Origin: Ignelater luminosus
Lineage: Eukaryota > Arthropoda > Insecta > Coleoptera > Elateridae
Direction of reading: 5' to 3'
Assembly: GCA_011009095.1 (NCBI GenBank)
Contig: VTPC01090904.1
Span: 29,379 to 93,378 of the forward strand
Length of the DNA: 64,000 nucleotides
Each line of letters opens with the position of its first letter. Position 1 is the first letter of the stretch. Of this stretch, positions 1 through 11,139 are shown piece by piece. The notes beneath the pieces were generated by a model. The model was not told where the DNA came from, ran no database searches, and worked only from the letters and a program-made list of their open reading frames with translations. The position numbers and the translations under genes are program-made.

Positions 1-64
1 ACTGTCATTACATTTATCAAACAAAAAACAAAATTTTTTTTTGTTTGATAAATGTAATGACAGT
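1..64. repeat. Perfect 28-bp inverted repeat (hairpin) at window edge
   Basis: Bases 1-28 are the exact reverse complement of 37-64, leaving an 8-base AT-only loop. The arms begin ACTGTCATTACATTTATC. Such a perfect foldback is far longer than expected by chance even in AT-rich DNA, so it is probably a MITE or foldback-type remnant, or the junction of two inverted element ends. No target duplication can be judged because the left arm begins at the window edge. Confidence 0.85.
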
Positions 65-2680
65 AAAATATAAATAAATTAATATTGTCAAGAAAATAGC
101 GTTTTAATAAAAAAATTAAGAACCACACAAAGAAGAATTAGGACCCTGAAAAAAAAGAGCTCTCCATATCATAACAGTATGTAAACAACGTTCTAGTCTT
201 TATTGTGAATCTGTGAAAAATAAAAAAAACGGTAAACATTTTTCTAGTGATGATTAGCCCATAATTCTCTAAGGTCTTGGGCTCGCAAACGAAAATCTCC
301 TGCTAAGAGACACAGTCTAATGACTGCATCTAATTCAACAATGTTTACTCCTTTTCACAATCTCTTATACAAGGATCTCTTGTTTTCGCCTGTATGAAGT
401 AAGACCTATCTACTCCACTGAGTTTATGTTTAGCAATTCTTCTCTTTCGCTTTATAGGATCCCTTTTTCAAGATCATTCATAGTAATGTCAAAACGTTAC
501 GTTTTGTAAAACAGATAATGGAATATCATCCTCCGGATCGTCGTTTGTTTCATTGGCTTTGTCCCCTGGCTTTGAACTTGATTCCTAGACGGTTCTGTTA
601 TGTGATAAATCTACTAAGATAAATCGACTTTTTTCGGTCTAACCGTTTACTAAGCGTTTCGCTCACTTTCATAAGAAACTTCTTGAGAGGTCTAAAGAAG
701 ACTAAACTTGACATATCAACCAAGCTAGAGATGAAAATCTTTTGAACGAAACTGATATAATGATTGCAATTATCTCTGCTAAACGTATGAAATTTCTTGA
801 GACTAAAATAACAAAATTTGATGTATTTCAACTAACTGGTGGGGATGTAGGTTAAGACCTTACAACGTCATCGATGTTAACTAACTTAATCCCATCTCTA
901 TTGTGAATAATTCTAGGAGCCGTGAAGCTGTAGCGGGTCATTTAAATATTCTTGATCACCTTTAGAAGTCATGCTAAAAAATTTTGCATTATTCTGTGTC
1001 CACAACTCTACCAAAGGGTTTTTACGTATCTTTCGATTATCTGCTTAATGCAATTATGTTCTCATAGAACCTTTGCAGTGCAAGATCTGAAAACGAAGTA
1101 GTTGTTTTGTCGTTTCTTCATCACTGGAGATCTCAAGTTTTCTATTTGGGACCTTTCCTCAACTATCTACTTTTAGAGTCATTACTTGAAAGCAGACCAA
1201 TAGTGAGTTAGTTTCAAGACATCTCACGCTGCTTTTCTTGAGATGGACATCATGATTTACTTGACCTTGTGCTTACCGATTTTATACCACAGCAACCATT
1301 TCCGACATAAACTACTCTAAAATAAGAATCGGTTTTGAGGTTATTTATTTTAGTAGGAGGTTGATGAAGTGCGGGAATTGGTTCTTATACTCAGAATAAT
1401 ACTTATATGAGAATGCAACAACTCTAGACATATTTCCCGAAATGTGATTTCCATTGCAAAGCTTTCTATCAGTTTTACTCCATCCAAAGGCCTATAGAAG
1501 AGAGCAAAAAATTTGAAAATTCGAAAAGGTTTTGTTAGAAAAAGTACATATCATTAGAGATAAGATTTGCAAACGTAAACTAGTTGTCCTAAAATTAATG
1601 CCGAATCAATAGTTTCGCACGCATTAACAATGACCATGAGTACGAGAGGATTTAAATAAGTCTCATTACTTCAACTGCCTTTGATGAAACTCCTCTTGAC
1701 CTTCAACCATTGCATTCAACTCGGAGAGAAGCACTGTAATGAGTACCAGTTCTCAAATATGATGCTTTCAGTTATTATTTTATTTCCCTCAGATGCACAT
1801 GACTAAGTTCTCCTTTGTTTGTCTGATTGTTGCATTATAGTAATTCTTGTGATAACCGTTAGTTATGAGATTCATAAGATTTGATATCATACAATGGGAC
1901 GTCATGATTAAGTGTGTTTATCAAGTCCTGCAGCACCTTCATAGTGACGGTACGAAAGTATGTTTAGATCGGTCTCACATATTCTGGCGATTTCCAAATT
2001 GCGTGCGGCATTGAGCAAACGTACTATTCGAGCTAAGTTCTGCTACTATATGCTGTTGATCTTTAGATTAACAAAATAAGTCAGATTTAAACTATCACTT
2101 GATAGAAAAGGTGCACATAATAGATCTGCAAATAAAAAGTGACTACTTTTATAAAAAGAGCCTTTTACATTATAACACCATTATAAGTTTCAAGAAAGAA
2201 CCTTTTGTTGACAGAATCTCTATTTGCGATTTTCTGTTTTATGCTAATGATGCTATGTTGACAATAATGATAGAGGAAAATTTTTTCTTACAGACTTTAT
2301 GTTATCTATAACAAATCTTGACAATTTACATGAATGCGTACCTTGCAATTGGTTTCCCAAATATTAGCAATATTGAAATTGTACGTAAATGCACTTCCCT
2401 GTATATATACATGATTATTCTTGTAGGAACTGATGCGGTTTAGAAATATATTTCTAAAACATCAATGCCGTTTATCACTATTAAGGTTACTACCTCTCAG
2501 TCCATAAATTCCTTCTTGATTTAAAATTATTACCACAAAAAAAGCTAAAAATTAAAATTTCAAGAACGATTAAGTTAAAGTTTTTTTTAGTCAAAGCGGA
2601 TGAAACAAATAAAACTAGAAGAATAACGAGTTCTAACGAAATTCTTTTCCACCACTATATAAACTAAAAGATTCTACTAA
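65..2680. other. AT-rich DNA, no recognisable gene
   Basis: Only short ORFs of under about 80 codons, with composition typical of random AT-rich sequence. No transposon protein motif, splice-site pair or tandem repeat was recognised. Confidence 0.6.
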
Positions 2681-3500
2681 ATTACAACGCAGTACAATAA
2701 GTTTCAATTATTGCCAAACAAATAAATAACAAAGAAGAATGTAAAAAGTTTTCCGGCAGCAAACGGCAAGGGGTAAAGCCAAGCGTCGCGAATTCTTCAG
2801 GCGGAACCAACCGTTTGATTCCAAGGACCCCCCTAACTTTGTCGTTTACAGTTTTATCGCATGTCAACAGTTGTATTAAAGAATTTTCAAGGAAAAAATT
2901 TTCGAAAATTCCAACGGAAAGAATTTTAAAATTACAGGTGAATAATAACCGTTTTGCGCATATCAATCGATTCACCTTTACAGCATTTCGAGACTCTTTT
3001 GTCTTATCTATATAAGACGTAGGGAATTTCTAGTAAACACGAAGGAAGTAGAGGAAGTACTGGCCGCAACAATAGCTGAATGTCGAGAGGCGTCTGGCGG
3101 CGTCGGCCCACAGCCAATAAAAAGCACCACGAATAATGGCATAGGCATGACGCAGCCATTTGTTACATCTGGCACAAACCGCTGCGTATATATATTTATG
3201 AGTCCTCCACTTCTGCACTTATACGATATCCCGATACTGCTGTCGGTCATCATGAACCATAAGGCACCCTCCCAAGTGCAAGAAGTTCTCTGACACTTTC
3301 GGAATTGCTTCCGTATTTGTCGATTAAAGTTTCGTTGCTCGGTTGCAAACTGCTGCACCCAAATTTGAATAGAACTAATTGCTGTATAAATAATACCGTC
3401 GCCGCGCCGCCACCAACGACGTCAACTTTGTCGACACGTACAGCGAGGTAATCACGAATCAGGACAGCAAACAAACTATAAAACGCAATGTGTTAAAAAT
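2681..3500. other. GC-richer island, unassigned
   Basis: The core (about 3018-3480) has several CpGs and stands out from its AT-rich flanks. On the plus strand an AGCCAATAA (about 3112-3120) and a TATATATTTATG element (about 3189-3200) look like CCAAT and TATA motifs. Overlapping ORFs exist on both strands (for example 3008-3358 minus, 116 codons) but none resembles a family I know. It could be a host exon or promoter, or a decayed element; the sequence does not decide. Confidence 0.3.
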
Positions 3501-5060
3501 GCAAAGCTTTAGTTGTGATTAAAAGTTTGTTTTTCGGATTTGAATTTAAATACTTTTAATTGCCAAAAGTTTTGGGCAAACATAAAATCTGATGTAAATT
3601 TTCGGTCGCTAATTTTATACTCGTGCTTATTGGATGATAAGGCATCAAATGGGTCGGTCATAAGTAATGACATTTGCGTTTAGAATTTTTTTTATTTCAA
3701 GGTAGATCGGAAATTTATCAAATTAGGAAAAGAAAACAGAAATTAGTTACGATAGCAGAACATCTTATCTTAGTTGAATTGAAATTACATTTATTTAGAT
3801 GGAAACAAGTTTAATTAGAGCAACCAATTAACAATAAAGTTTTGACAAGGGTAAAGGCATGTGTATAACTTAGTCGTCAATCAAAATTCATACATATAAA
3901 TGCAATATTCAATTTATTACCTACATCGAATTTAAGTTCACGCTTTTGTAATTACATCTATTATGTTTCAATCGCTTTCCACGTATAGATACGATAACAA
4001 TGTTACACCCACACGAATTTGAATGAAATAAGACATCTAGAAACTATAAAATTACAATAGAAATGTAAAGTAATAAAATGATAAACTGTGTAGTGTTCTT
4101 TTTTGTGCTTTAGATCCTAGGTTTGTTACATTTTTAATGGTGACCGTTACAATGATTTATGACAGCAATCAACAGGTCAACCTTATCTTTTACCTTGACA
4201 GAAACATACCTTTCATTTATAACAGGTGTTAAAACAAAACAACAAGTGACGTACGTGTAAAGATATACGACATATCTAATTTACTATAGTGGTATTTCTC
4301 AAGCTTATCTTTGATAATATTTCACTTAATAAAGAAAATCGTCAGTTTAAAGTTTTCTACACCGAAACCGTCTATCAGTGTTTCATTTAAATTAACCTAG
4401 CAGTCTTTCCTATATCATTAACATTTAGTAGAAATGAAAATTCTGAACTTTTGAAGATAATATGAGTCTAGTTGTGGACACGATATTATAAATTCGTTAT
4501 TTAAAATTAGCTCTAACAATTAACTTTCTTTTAGACAAATACTCAGGCTTCAATACTCAAAGCCTTAGAGTTTGTCAGTAAAGTCTCCTTTACCGAGATG
4601 TGTTCTGATGTGTAATGAGACATGGTTATGGAAATAACTTAGTGCGCAAGATTAAAACAAAGCATACGATTGTCATACTGCAGAGAGAATCTTCGAAGGC
4701 TTAACCCACCACAGAATCATCATCTGCAAAGGGGTTGCCGCTTTTCGAGGCGAAATTAGATTAGTGTTGTTTACTGTTTTGTTTAGAATTCTATATTTTA
4801 CTTGGTTGAGTATTTCTTGAATCTGAATTTATTAAATTTGACAAAGAAAATTACCGCATTTCTCAAATTTTCTTATAGGAGTATTTCTCAAAAGTTCCTA
4901 TGTAAAATAATTATTTGATGTAGTAGTTGGCAGTGATAGTACACAGAATATTAGGTACTGTCATAGCGATCGTCACATTTAAACGTATGTTATATCAAAG
5001 AACTCCCTTAATGTTTTATTAATAAACATAACTTATTGGCGACAAGCAACGAAAAGTAAA
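3501..5060. other. AT-rich DNA, no recognisable gene
   Basis: No ORF of note, no repeat and no transposon motif seen. Confidence 0.55.
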
Positions 5061-5062
5061 TA

Positions 5063-5091
5063 CAAGGTGTCTCAAAAGAAAGTTCACATTT
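5063..5091 (+). repeat. Left terminal inverted repeat of the DD41D mariner
   Basis: Contains GGTGTCTCAAAAGAAAGT (5066-5083), matched in reverse complement at the other end. Differences from the right repeat are at repeat positions 2, 3 and 22. Confidence 0.93.
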
Positions 5092-5168
5092 AAAAAATTG
5101 ATTTAAAAAAAAGTAAGGAGTTTATTGAAAAAATTTTTATTACATATTAAAATACATTGTTTGGGAAT

Positions 5169-6296
5169 TTATTTTTTAAAAATGATATCGTTTAAATGTA
5201 AACCGTTGCGCTCACGCCATTCATTTAATCGAGCACTAAAATTGCCTATGACGGCTCGGCAGGTATTCTCCGTGATGGCTGCCATTTCGTTACGGATATT
5301 TTCTTTTAATTGTGCCAGGGAAGTCGGTTTGTTGGCGTAAACTTTTGATTTGACATAACCCCACAGGAAAAAGTCCATAGGTGTTAAATCGGGACTGCGT
5401 GGAGGTCAACTTATGTCACCTCTCCTTGAGATCAATTTTCCAGGAAAGATTTTACGCACTCGTAGCAAAGACCTGTTGGACGTGTGTGAAGTTGCTCCGT
5501 CCTGCTGGAACCATGTTCTTTGGTTATAACCAGGAAAGTTTTGCAGTTCAGGCACGAAGAAGTCGTCTAACATCTCCACATAACGCTCTGAAGTTACTGT
5601 TACTGTGCGTCCCCTTTCATCTTCAAAAAAGTAAGGGCCGATAATTCCTCGCGCCGACATCGCAGCCCATACGGTCACTTTAGGCGAATGCAGGGGTTTC
5701 TGATGTTTGTGTTTTGGATTGGTTGCACTCCAGTAGCGGCAATTTTGCTTGTCTACGTGCCCATTAAGATGAAAATGAGCTTCATCCGAAAACAAGATGT
5801 TGGTAAACGTTGGTAAGCGCTCAGTCATCTGGTTTACAAAGTCAAGCCTCTGACCAGCATCCTCAGGCTTCAATTCTTGCACCAACTGAATTTTGTAGGG
5901 GTGCAGCTTTAAATCTTTGTGTAAAATGCGGAATAATGATGATCTATGCACGTTCAAAGCAACAGCACGCTTACGAATCGAAAGGTTTGGGTCGTCACGA
6001 ACAGACCGAGTAACACTGTCTACGTTTTCGCCCGTTCTCGAAGACCTTGGACGCCCGGATTTTGGTTTTTCCAGTATTGAACCGGTCTCTTCAAACTTCT
6101 CGACCCATTTTCCAATAAGTCGAGCGCTTGGCGCATCATTTAAGTGACGAATATGTCGAATATTGCAGAATTTTCTACGCGCTACAGTCGCCGAATTACC
6201 GTTTTTGTAAAACTCACGTACGCACAACGCACGGTCCGCTCCCGAGAAACGCTCCATAGCGACTAAATTCCCAAGAGCCAGGCTACCGATTGACAT
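5169..6296 (-). pseudogene. mariner transposase, DD41D, one premature stop
   Basis: This encodes the cut-and-paste transposase that binds the terminal repeats and moves the element through a DDE/D RNase H-like catalytic core. From the ATG at 6296 the frame runs 375 residues with one in-frame TGA (5406-5408, codon 297), where the family normally has tryptophan before PPRSPDLTPMDFFLWG, so TGG to TGA is the likely change. An N-terminal helix-turn-helix part spans about residues 15-130, with a KSGRPR linker near 79-84. Catalytic aspartates are D171 (FSDEAHFHLNG), D266 (FQQDGATSHT) and D308 (TPMDFFLWG); 41 residues separate the last two, which defines DD41D. All three are present. A second possible start is Met14 (MERFSG), perhaps the true one. 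The stop removes D308, so the protein is inactive unless read through. Confidence 0.93.
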
Positions 6297-6344
6297 ACCC
6301 CCCCGCGCCGCTCGGAATAGTTGCGTTCACGCAATAAGCAAAAC

Positions 6345-6373
6345 AAATGTGTACTTTCTTTTGAGACACCCAG
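6345..6373 (-). repeat. Right terminal inverted repeat of the DD41D mariner
   Basis: Reverse complement of the left repeat with 26 of 29 matches, followed directly by the TA at 6374-6375. It lies 48 bp upstream of the transposase ATG. Confidence 0.93.
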
Positions 6374-6490
6374 TATATTATATACGAATTAAATAGTGTA
6401 AATGGCTTTAATTGGAAATATAGAACTGTTACATAAGACATATAAACATAATTGTATTTTACATACTTTTATTAACTGATATACATTACA

Positions 6491-7880
6491 TTATAATATG
6501 AAATACATGATTTTTATATCGTGACCATCATGATCGCGACTATCTTTCTGCCTGGCACCCGAACCATTACACTCCCTCTCTTCCCGGGTGGTTGCCTCTT
6601 CCCTCCCTCCTAACACCTTGGACCCCGCAATACACCCACTTTGGAAATCACTATCGCCTCGGGTGGGATCCAATTCATCAGCGGTCGATTGAATAGCACA
6701 GCAAGGAGCAGTGCACATTCCTGGGTTGGCGACGACGACGTCCAGAGCGTTGCTGGCAGCGCTACTGGAGTCTCTGGAGCATCTTCTTCGGAGCAGTCTG
6801 GAGGTCTGGGTTGTATCGGTGCACCTGTTGGAAACTTCTCGTATAGCCAACAACGGCCACGTTTCCTAATTGGACAGATTGGAGTCACCATAAAGTTGTC
6901 TTCGGAATCAGAATGGAACTTGGTGAGATATGATATGTCCCTAAAGTAGTCTCAAAAGCTGACGGGGAAGCTACTTTATAGACAGTGGGAGACACTTGTC
7001 GTGCTTTGATGTAGGGACCCTTTCTTCGTAGGGTGAACTTGGATATGAAGGTTGATATGGTCAGCATCCGCCTTCCCGTAATCTTACCCTACTTAATTTA
7101 CTTGGACATGATGCAGAGTTTTTGCCGTCTCTTCAGGCATGGAAAAATTTCATGACTGATGCTTCTTGCTTTACAACAGTTCGCAGGCTCGCTGGACGTC
7201 ATGAGATTTACGCAATTCTCTTCCGAAGGAAAGATATGCAGACGAATTCTCGGTCGAGTGAACAGCATCGCAAAATTCACTGCAGGGAAAGCTTTTTTCC
7301 AGCTATCATGCTGCAAACTAACATATATGGACAACTGTGTCTTCAAGTCACGGTTTCTACGTTCTCCTGGTTTGGCATCAAGATGATAATGAAGTTAGTC
7401 ATTGTTCAAAGCCCAGGCAATGTGATACTTGCTGCATTACTTCGCTGGTGAACTGCACACCGTTATCGCTGATGACTCTTCTAGGAGTGCCGTAGCGCAG
7501 GATCACCTCATCAATAAGGCAACTAACACAAGATTCCGCTGTAGCAGTGGTTAGTAAGAATAGCTCAATCCATCGAATTGTATCTTCGGCTGCAAAGGTC
7601 TATTTCTCACCAGTGTAGGCAGGTGGTAACTTGCCAAAAGGTCCATTGCTAAAACTTCAAAGCGTCTAGCCATAGTTGGGGTTTGGAATAGACCAGCTGG
7701 CTTCCAGTTCTATGGTTTGTACTTTCGGCATGGTACACATTTATTGACATGCTTTGTTACGTCTTGCCTTAATGTGGAACAGAAATATCGCCGCTGGATT
7801 TTCTTCATGATTTTCTCAATTCCATAATGTCAAGCTAGCGGAAAATCATGGTACCCTGTTAAAGTCTTTGGGCCCCAGCT
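6491..7880 (-). pseudogene. Gypsy integrase and C-terminal tail, degraded
   Basis: The integrase domain of a Gypsy Pol polyprotein inserts element cDNA into the genome. Reading the minus strand from about 7880, the zinc-binding N-terminal part includes KKIQRRYFCSTLRQDV and a CVPC pair (about 7725-7740). The catalytic core follows: an aspartate in EVLAMDLL (about 7645), a second in RRVISDNGVQFT (about 7450-7475), and a glutamate in the NPGERRNRDLK region (about 7340-7375). The C-terminal part continues in other frames, with TLRRKGPYI and LGTYHISP (7067-6885) and a basic tail with PICPIRKRGR (about 6850-6890). Stops and frameshifts interrupt it repeatedly, for example after GFEQ near 7405. Confidence 0.88.
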
Positions 7881-8359
7881 TACGGTACAACAAGCTGTAC
7901 TTCTTCGGCCTCGCTTAATGGCAGAAATTAATCAAATACTCACGTTCGCTCCAAACTCATTCTTTTCAATGTGATTGAAGAGTTTGTTATAAAGCAAACA
8001 AGTTCCGGTCGTTTTAAGAGTTTTATTTATTGTAGCAGGCAAATTTAGAAAAAGTGGCCCTTTCAGACTAAGGTCGTGCACACAACAGCTCAAAACATCA
8101 AAGAAGGGGGGCTCCCAAAGTACCTAACCAAACATAAATTAAACTAAGATTTAATAAAAGAAACTTATAAATTTAGGATGACAGAATCGGTGTGGACGCT
8201 TGGAACCATGTCATCATCGCTGCATTTCCTGTGGTCTCTCACCAGAAAACCTTCATAAAAATATACATATAGAACACCCTGATGGCAATGGACACTCTAC
8301 ACACTGAACTGTCTTTAAACCTATCAAGAGAATTTACGATAACTTAAGTCTTAATATTT

Positions 8360-8624
8360 TTACTTAAACAATTCGCAACGGTTTGCACCAGCGTCCAACA
8401 AAGCAAAAATAGATTTTCTTATAATATCAGCAGTTAAATAAGACCTTTCACCATCTTCGGCATGTTCGAAGATGTAGTCTAATAAAGCACGAGTACGGAC
8501 TGGTTGACGATTAAACTCGCACAAACCAATTTTATTAAAGTTATTTACAAGATTAGATCTGATCGAATTTCGAAAAACTTCTGAAGACACATAATGACCA
8601 TTTATAGTCCTCCCGAACATTTTA
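8360..8624 (-). pseudogene. Gypsy retropepsin-like protease, degraded
   Basis: An open minus-strand stretch follows the gag zinc knuckles directly and contains IFALLDAGANR (about 8385-8420), the place of the D-S/T-G active site of retroviral-type aspartic proteases. Here the middle residue is Ala (DAG), so the catalytic triplet is altered. Such proteases cleave the Gag-Pol polyprotein. The position between knuckles and pol supports the call. Confidence 0.65.
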
Positions 8625-9735
8625 AACACGTTGTAACCAATAAAGTCGAATTTCCCACAACGAAAGTAAAACCTCTTACCCTTTACTTTAGGGTAACACG
8701 AGAATAAATGCTCTGAAACTTTGCAGTTCCAACATTTTGAGTCGGTTTTGGATTTCAGGGGTAGATTCTACAGAAACGAGGGTCTGGACTGAATACGTCT
8801 CAGCAGCAACATAGGCAAGATCGGGTTCTAGATCGTTCTTTTTCCTGATCGGAGGAACATAATTATTAATAACACTACGCCTTTCTTCAACAATCCGGCC
8901 AGATTCCTTTAAGTCTTGCACAGAAAATAGCTTGTTTAGACGTAACTGACATCGATGAAAAGGGGCAATATTACGACAAAGGATCTTAGTTGTTTTTCTT
9001 TATGGGGGGGGGGGGCTCATTTAAACGTAAAAACATGTTGTACATGACAGCGGTGTACATGCCCATAGTTTTAGCAGGACCTTGGGTACGTCGGTTGATT
9101 TCCTGCCGTAACCTGTCATCTTAATGTAGATGTAGGAATTCTCTTTGTAAGGCAAACTCTAGCTCTTTCCAATGGGTAACGGTATCTCTATTTGCCCTAT
9201 ACCAAATGAGGGCTTTATCCTTATATAGATCATAAGCTTCAATAAAAAAACTGATCAAGAAACACACTCCTGGCTCTACTCAATTTTTCAACACGTTGTA
9301 AGAACGCATTCACACTCTTTGTTTTCTCCTCAGTGGACTTTAAACTCTATTTAAAGTAGATTTGACGGACAGTAGGACCTAGGACTACTAACCGAGGCTG
9401 CAATAGTAGGTATCAGAAGAAATAGTGGCAGTTACGGGAGTACTAATCGGGGTAATACTAGAAATAACCATATAGATACGTTATCCGTGACAGGTACATT
9501 AGTACTAGGTGGTTCGACAACAAGGGAGAGTTCTGTTGAAAAACTCAGCTTCAGTCTCATAACAGTCATCTGATATGATGACATCAAAAGCGACATAGGC
9601 AAGATCAACTCATCCCTCTTAGCAATCTCCTCGGGAGTCTTAGCTATAACGTTGTGATGATGGTGTAAGAAAACGTTGTATTGTTGTGTGACGTGGTACC
9701 TTACTGTGTGGTAGCATTTCACCTTGACCAATAGG
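8625..9735 (-). pseudogene. Gypsy gag with zinc knuckles, degraded
   Basis: Gag packages element RNA. On the minus strand a retrotransposon-gag core reads LYKDKALIWYRANRD followed by HWKELEFALQREF (about 9140-9235). Downstream are MGMYTAVMYNMFLRLNE (about 9020-9070), a C12 homopolymer (9004-9015), a spacer (8921-8700), then two CCHC-like knuckles beginning CWNCKVSEHLF and FRCGKFDFIGYN (about 8620-8745). Several residues of the knuckles are lost and the frame is broken at least three times. An upstream charged segment (9731-9432) is probably the gag N-terminus. Confidence 0.78.
9004..9015. repeat. G12/C12 homopolymer
   Basis: Twelve consecutive G on the plus strand, inside the gag remnant, where the minus strand would read proline codons. 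It is striking in AT-rich DNA and a likely slippage or assembly-error site. Confidence 0.9.
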
Positions 9736-9819
9736 GGAAACCACGGTAAAACCCTAGTAAGAACAACCGGCCCTGGGATATCCTGAACCTATCGATTGCG
9801 AACGTAGAGATTCTCGGCT

Positions 9820-10770
9820 CGTTTCATCATGACAGAGGGTGGCTGTTTGTGTTTATTTTTGGGTTTTTGTGCGGGATGGAAATGGGGTTCTGAGAGTATC
9901 TAGAACGTGCTCTTTGTTTTGGTCAAACGACCTGCTCACGTAGCAATCCCTTTAAATTCGAGGCGCGTATCTACAGAGGTAATTTCCGCTCTGTCGTAAA
10001 TTTCTTTCTACAGACAGCTTTCTCTTTCTGCCGGAGTCTCCACGAAGACGGTGAATTGGAAGTCGATCACGGGTCTGATGAAGGTTTTGTATGCCTGTGT
10101 AATAACGTCCGAGAGTGGCAGCCTGGAATGCCAGTACCAAGTCTAGAGAGCAAGCCTCTGCGTTGCTGAACAACATCCAGGCAGCGCTTCAGCTCGTCGC
10201 TCTATTCCAGCGTGGGGGTGAAAGTGATGCCAAGGTACTTGACGCATAGCAAAAGCTGGATGCGCGAACCTCACAGTTTCAGGCGGACGCTATCGGGATC
10301 GAATCTGGCTGTGTGGATATAGCTGCAGTGACGCAATAGAATGACCTTGGTTTTCAGAAGGTTCGGTCTGATTTTCTATTTTTAGAACCAAGTCACCAGG
10401 CGTCCTCCGCGGAACTTCAAGACGTCACTCGTAGGGACTGTATCGTCAGCAAATCGGGAAAGGTGGACGTCAGGCTCATTAGTGCGAGGGATGTCGTAGC
10501 GTGTACACCCCGAACATAGCCTGGTCCACTGCTGATTACCCGGACGAATCAGACGGGAACCTTGGCGATTTGGAGCTTAAAGAGAAGCCCCTTATGCCAT
10601 GGGGCTTCTATGGATGCGGAGCTTTTGGCAAAGAAACCAACTGCTTCGCCCTGCGCAATTATACGGGCCCTTCCTAAGTAGAGACTCTGGTCGACCGGCG
10701 ACTACATGTTAGGCACGGTATCCTGACGAAGCGATATCCCAAGCCGCTCGGGTCAGCTGATGGAAGACGG
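9820..10770 (-). pseudogene. LINE reverse transcriptase, palm and C-terminal part, degraded
   Basis: This is part of ORF2 reverse transcriptase, which copies LINE RNA at the target site. The minus strand shows HKGLLFKLQIAK (about 10565-10600) and TRYDIPRTNEPDVHLSRFADD (about 10440-10505), which holds the F/YADD catalytic box with both aspartates. Then come the KVILLRH thumb region, VKYLGITFTPTLE (about 10205-10250) and DELKRCLDVVQQRRGLLSR (about 10150-10205), typical of jockey-clade connection regions. Stops and frameshifts occur throughout. Fingers motifs are missing, displaced by the AT-rich stretch at 10.77-11.14 kb. Confidence 0.82.
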
Positions 10771-11139
10771 GAAAAATATGTCTAGAAAGACGATTCATAA
10801 TTAGTTTAAAAGAATGGATGTAAAAACGTAATTTAAGAAATAGTGTTTGATTGGGAGAATAGATTAGGAAGGAAAGAAGCAGTACGATAGAGATAATCTC
10901 TACGGCTCTGTGTTCTTTTTAATAATAAGTAGGAAACAGGATCAGAAGGGAAAGGGGTTGGCAAGACCATTTTTGGCCTGCATTTACTGGAGGCGGTGAG
11001 ATGAATGAAAAATTAGTTGAGCAAGTTTATTTTGAAGAAGGTTGTTGTTATCGGAGCATAGTAGAGAATGTAATATCAATAAGATGGAACGTTCTCTACG
11101 ACGTTTTGCCTTATCCTAAATGGATCTCGCACTTTCCAA

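Larger units (their letters stand above)
5061..6375 (-). mobile_element. mariner-type DNA transposon (DD41D family), nearly complete
   Basis: A 1311-bp element (5063-6373) bounded by 29-bp terminal inverted repeats and by the dinucleotide TA on both sides (5061-5062 and 6374-6375), the target duplication of Tc1/mariner elements. The two inverted repeats differ at only 3 of 29 positions. One transposase gene on the minus strand fills the interior. It is the least decayed element in the window, so probably the youngest insertion. Confidence 0.93.
6480..9740 (-). mobile_element. Ty3/Gypsy-type LTR retrotransposon remnant
   Basis: Minus-strand order is gag (9.73-8.63 kb), protease (about 8.6-8.36 kb), then integrase (7.88-6.9 kb). 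Only about 480 bp lie between protease and integrase, far too little for reverse transcriptase and RNase H, so those domains have been deleted. No LTR pair could be recognised. Frames are broken in many places. Confidence 0.85.

Noticed and set aside
598..2311. Short ORFs at 598-831 (minus) and 2099-2311 (plus)
   Set aside because: Random AT-rich composition, no motif, no splice sites or neighbours to support them.
9432..9731. Similarity of the His-rich stretch upstream of LINE copy A to the one at 32.36-32.57 kb
   Set aside because: Only short CAC/CAT-rich matches align; probably low complexity and not homology.
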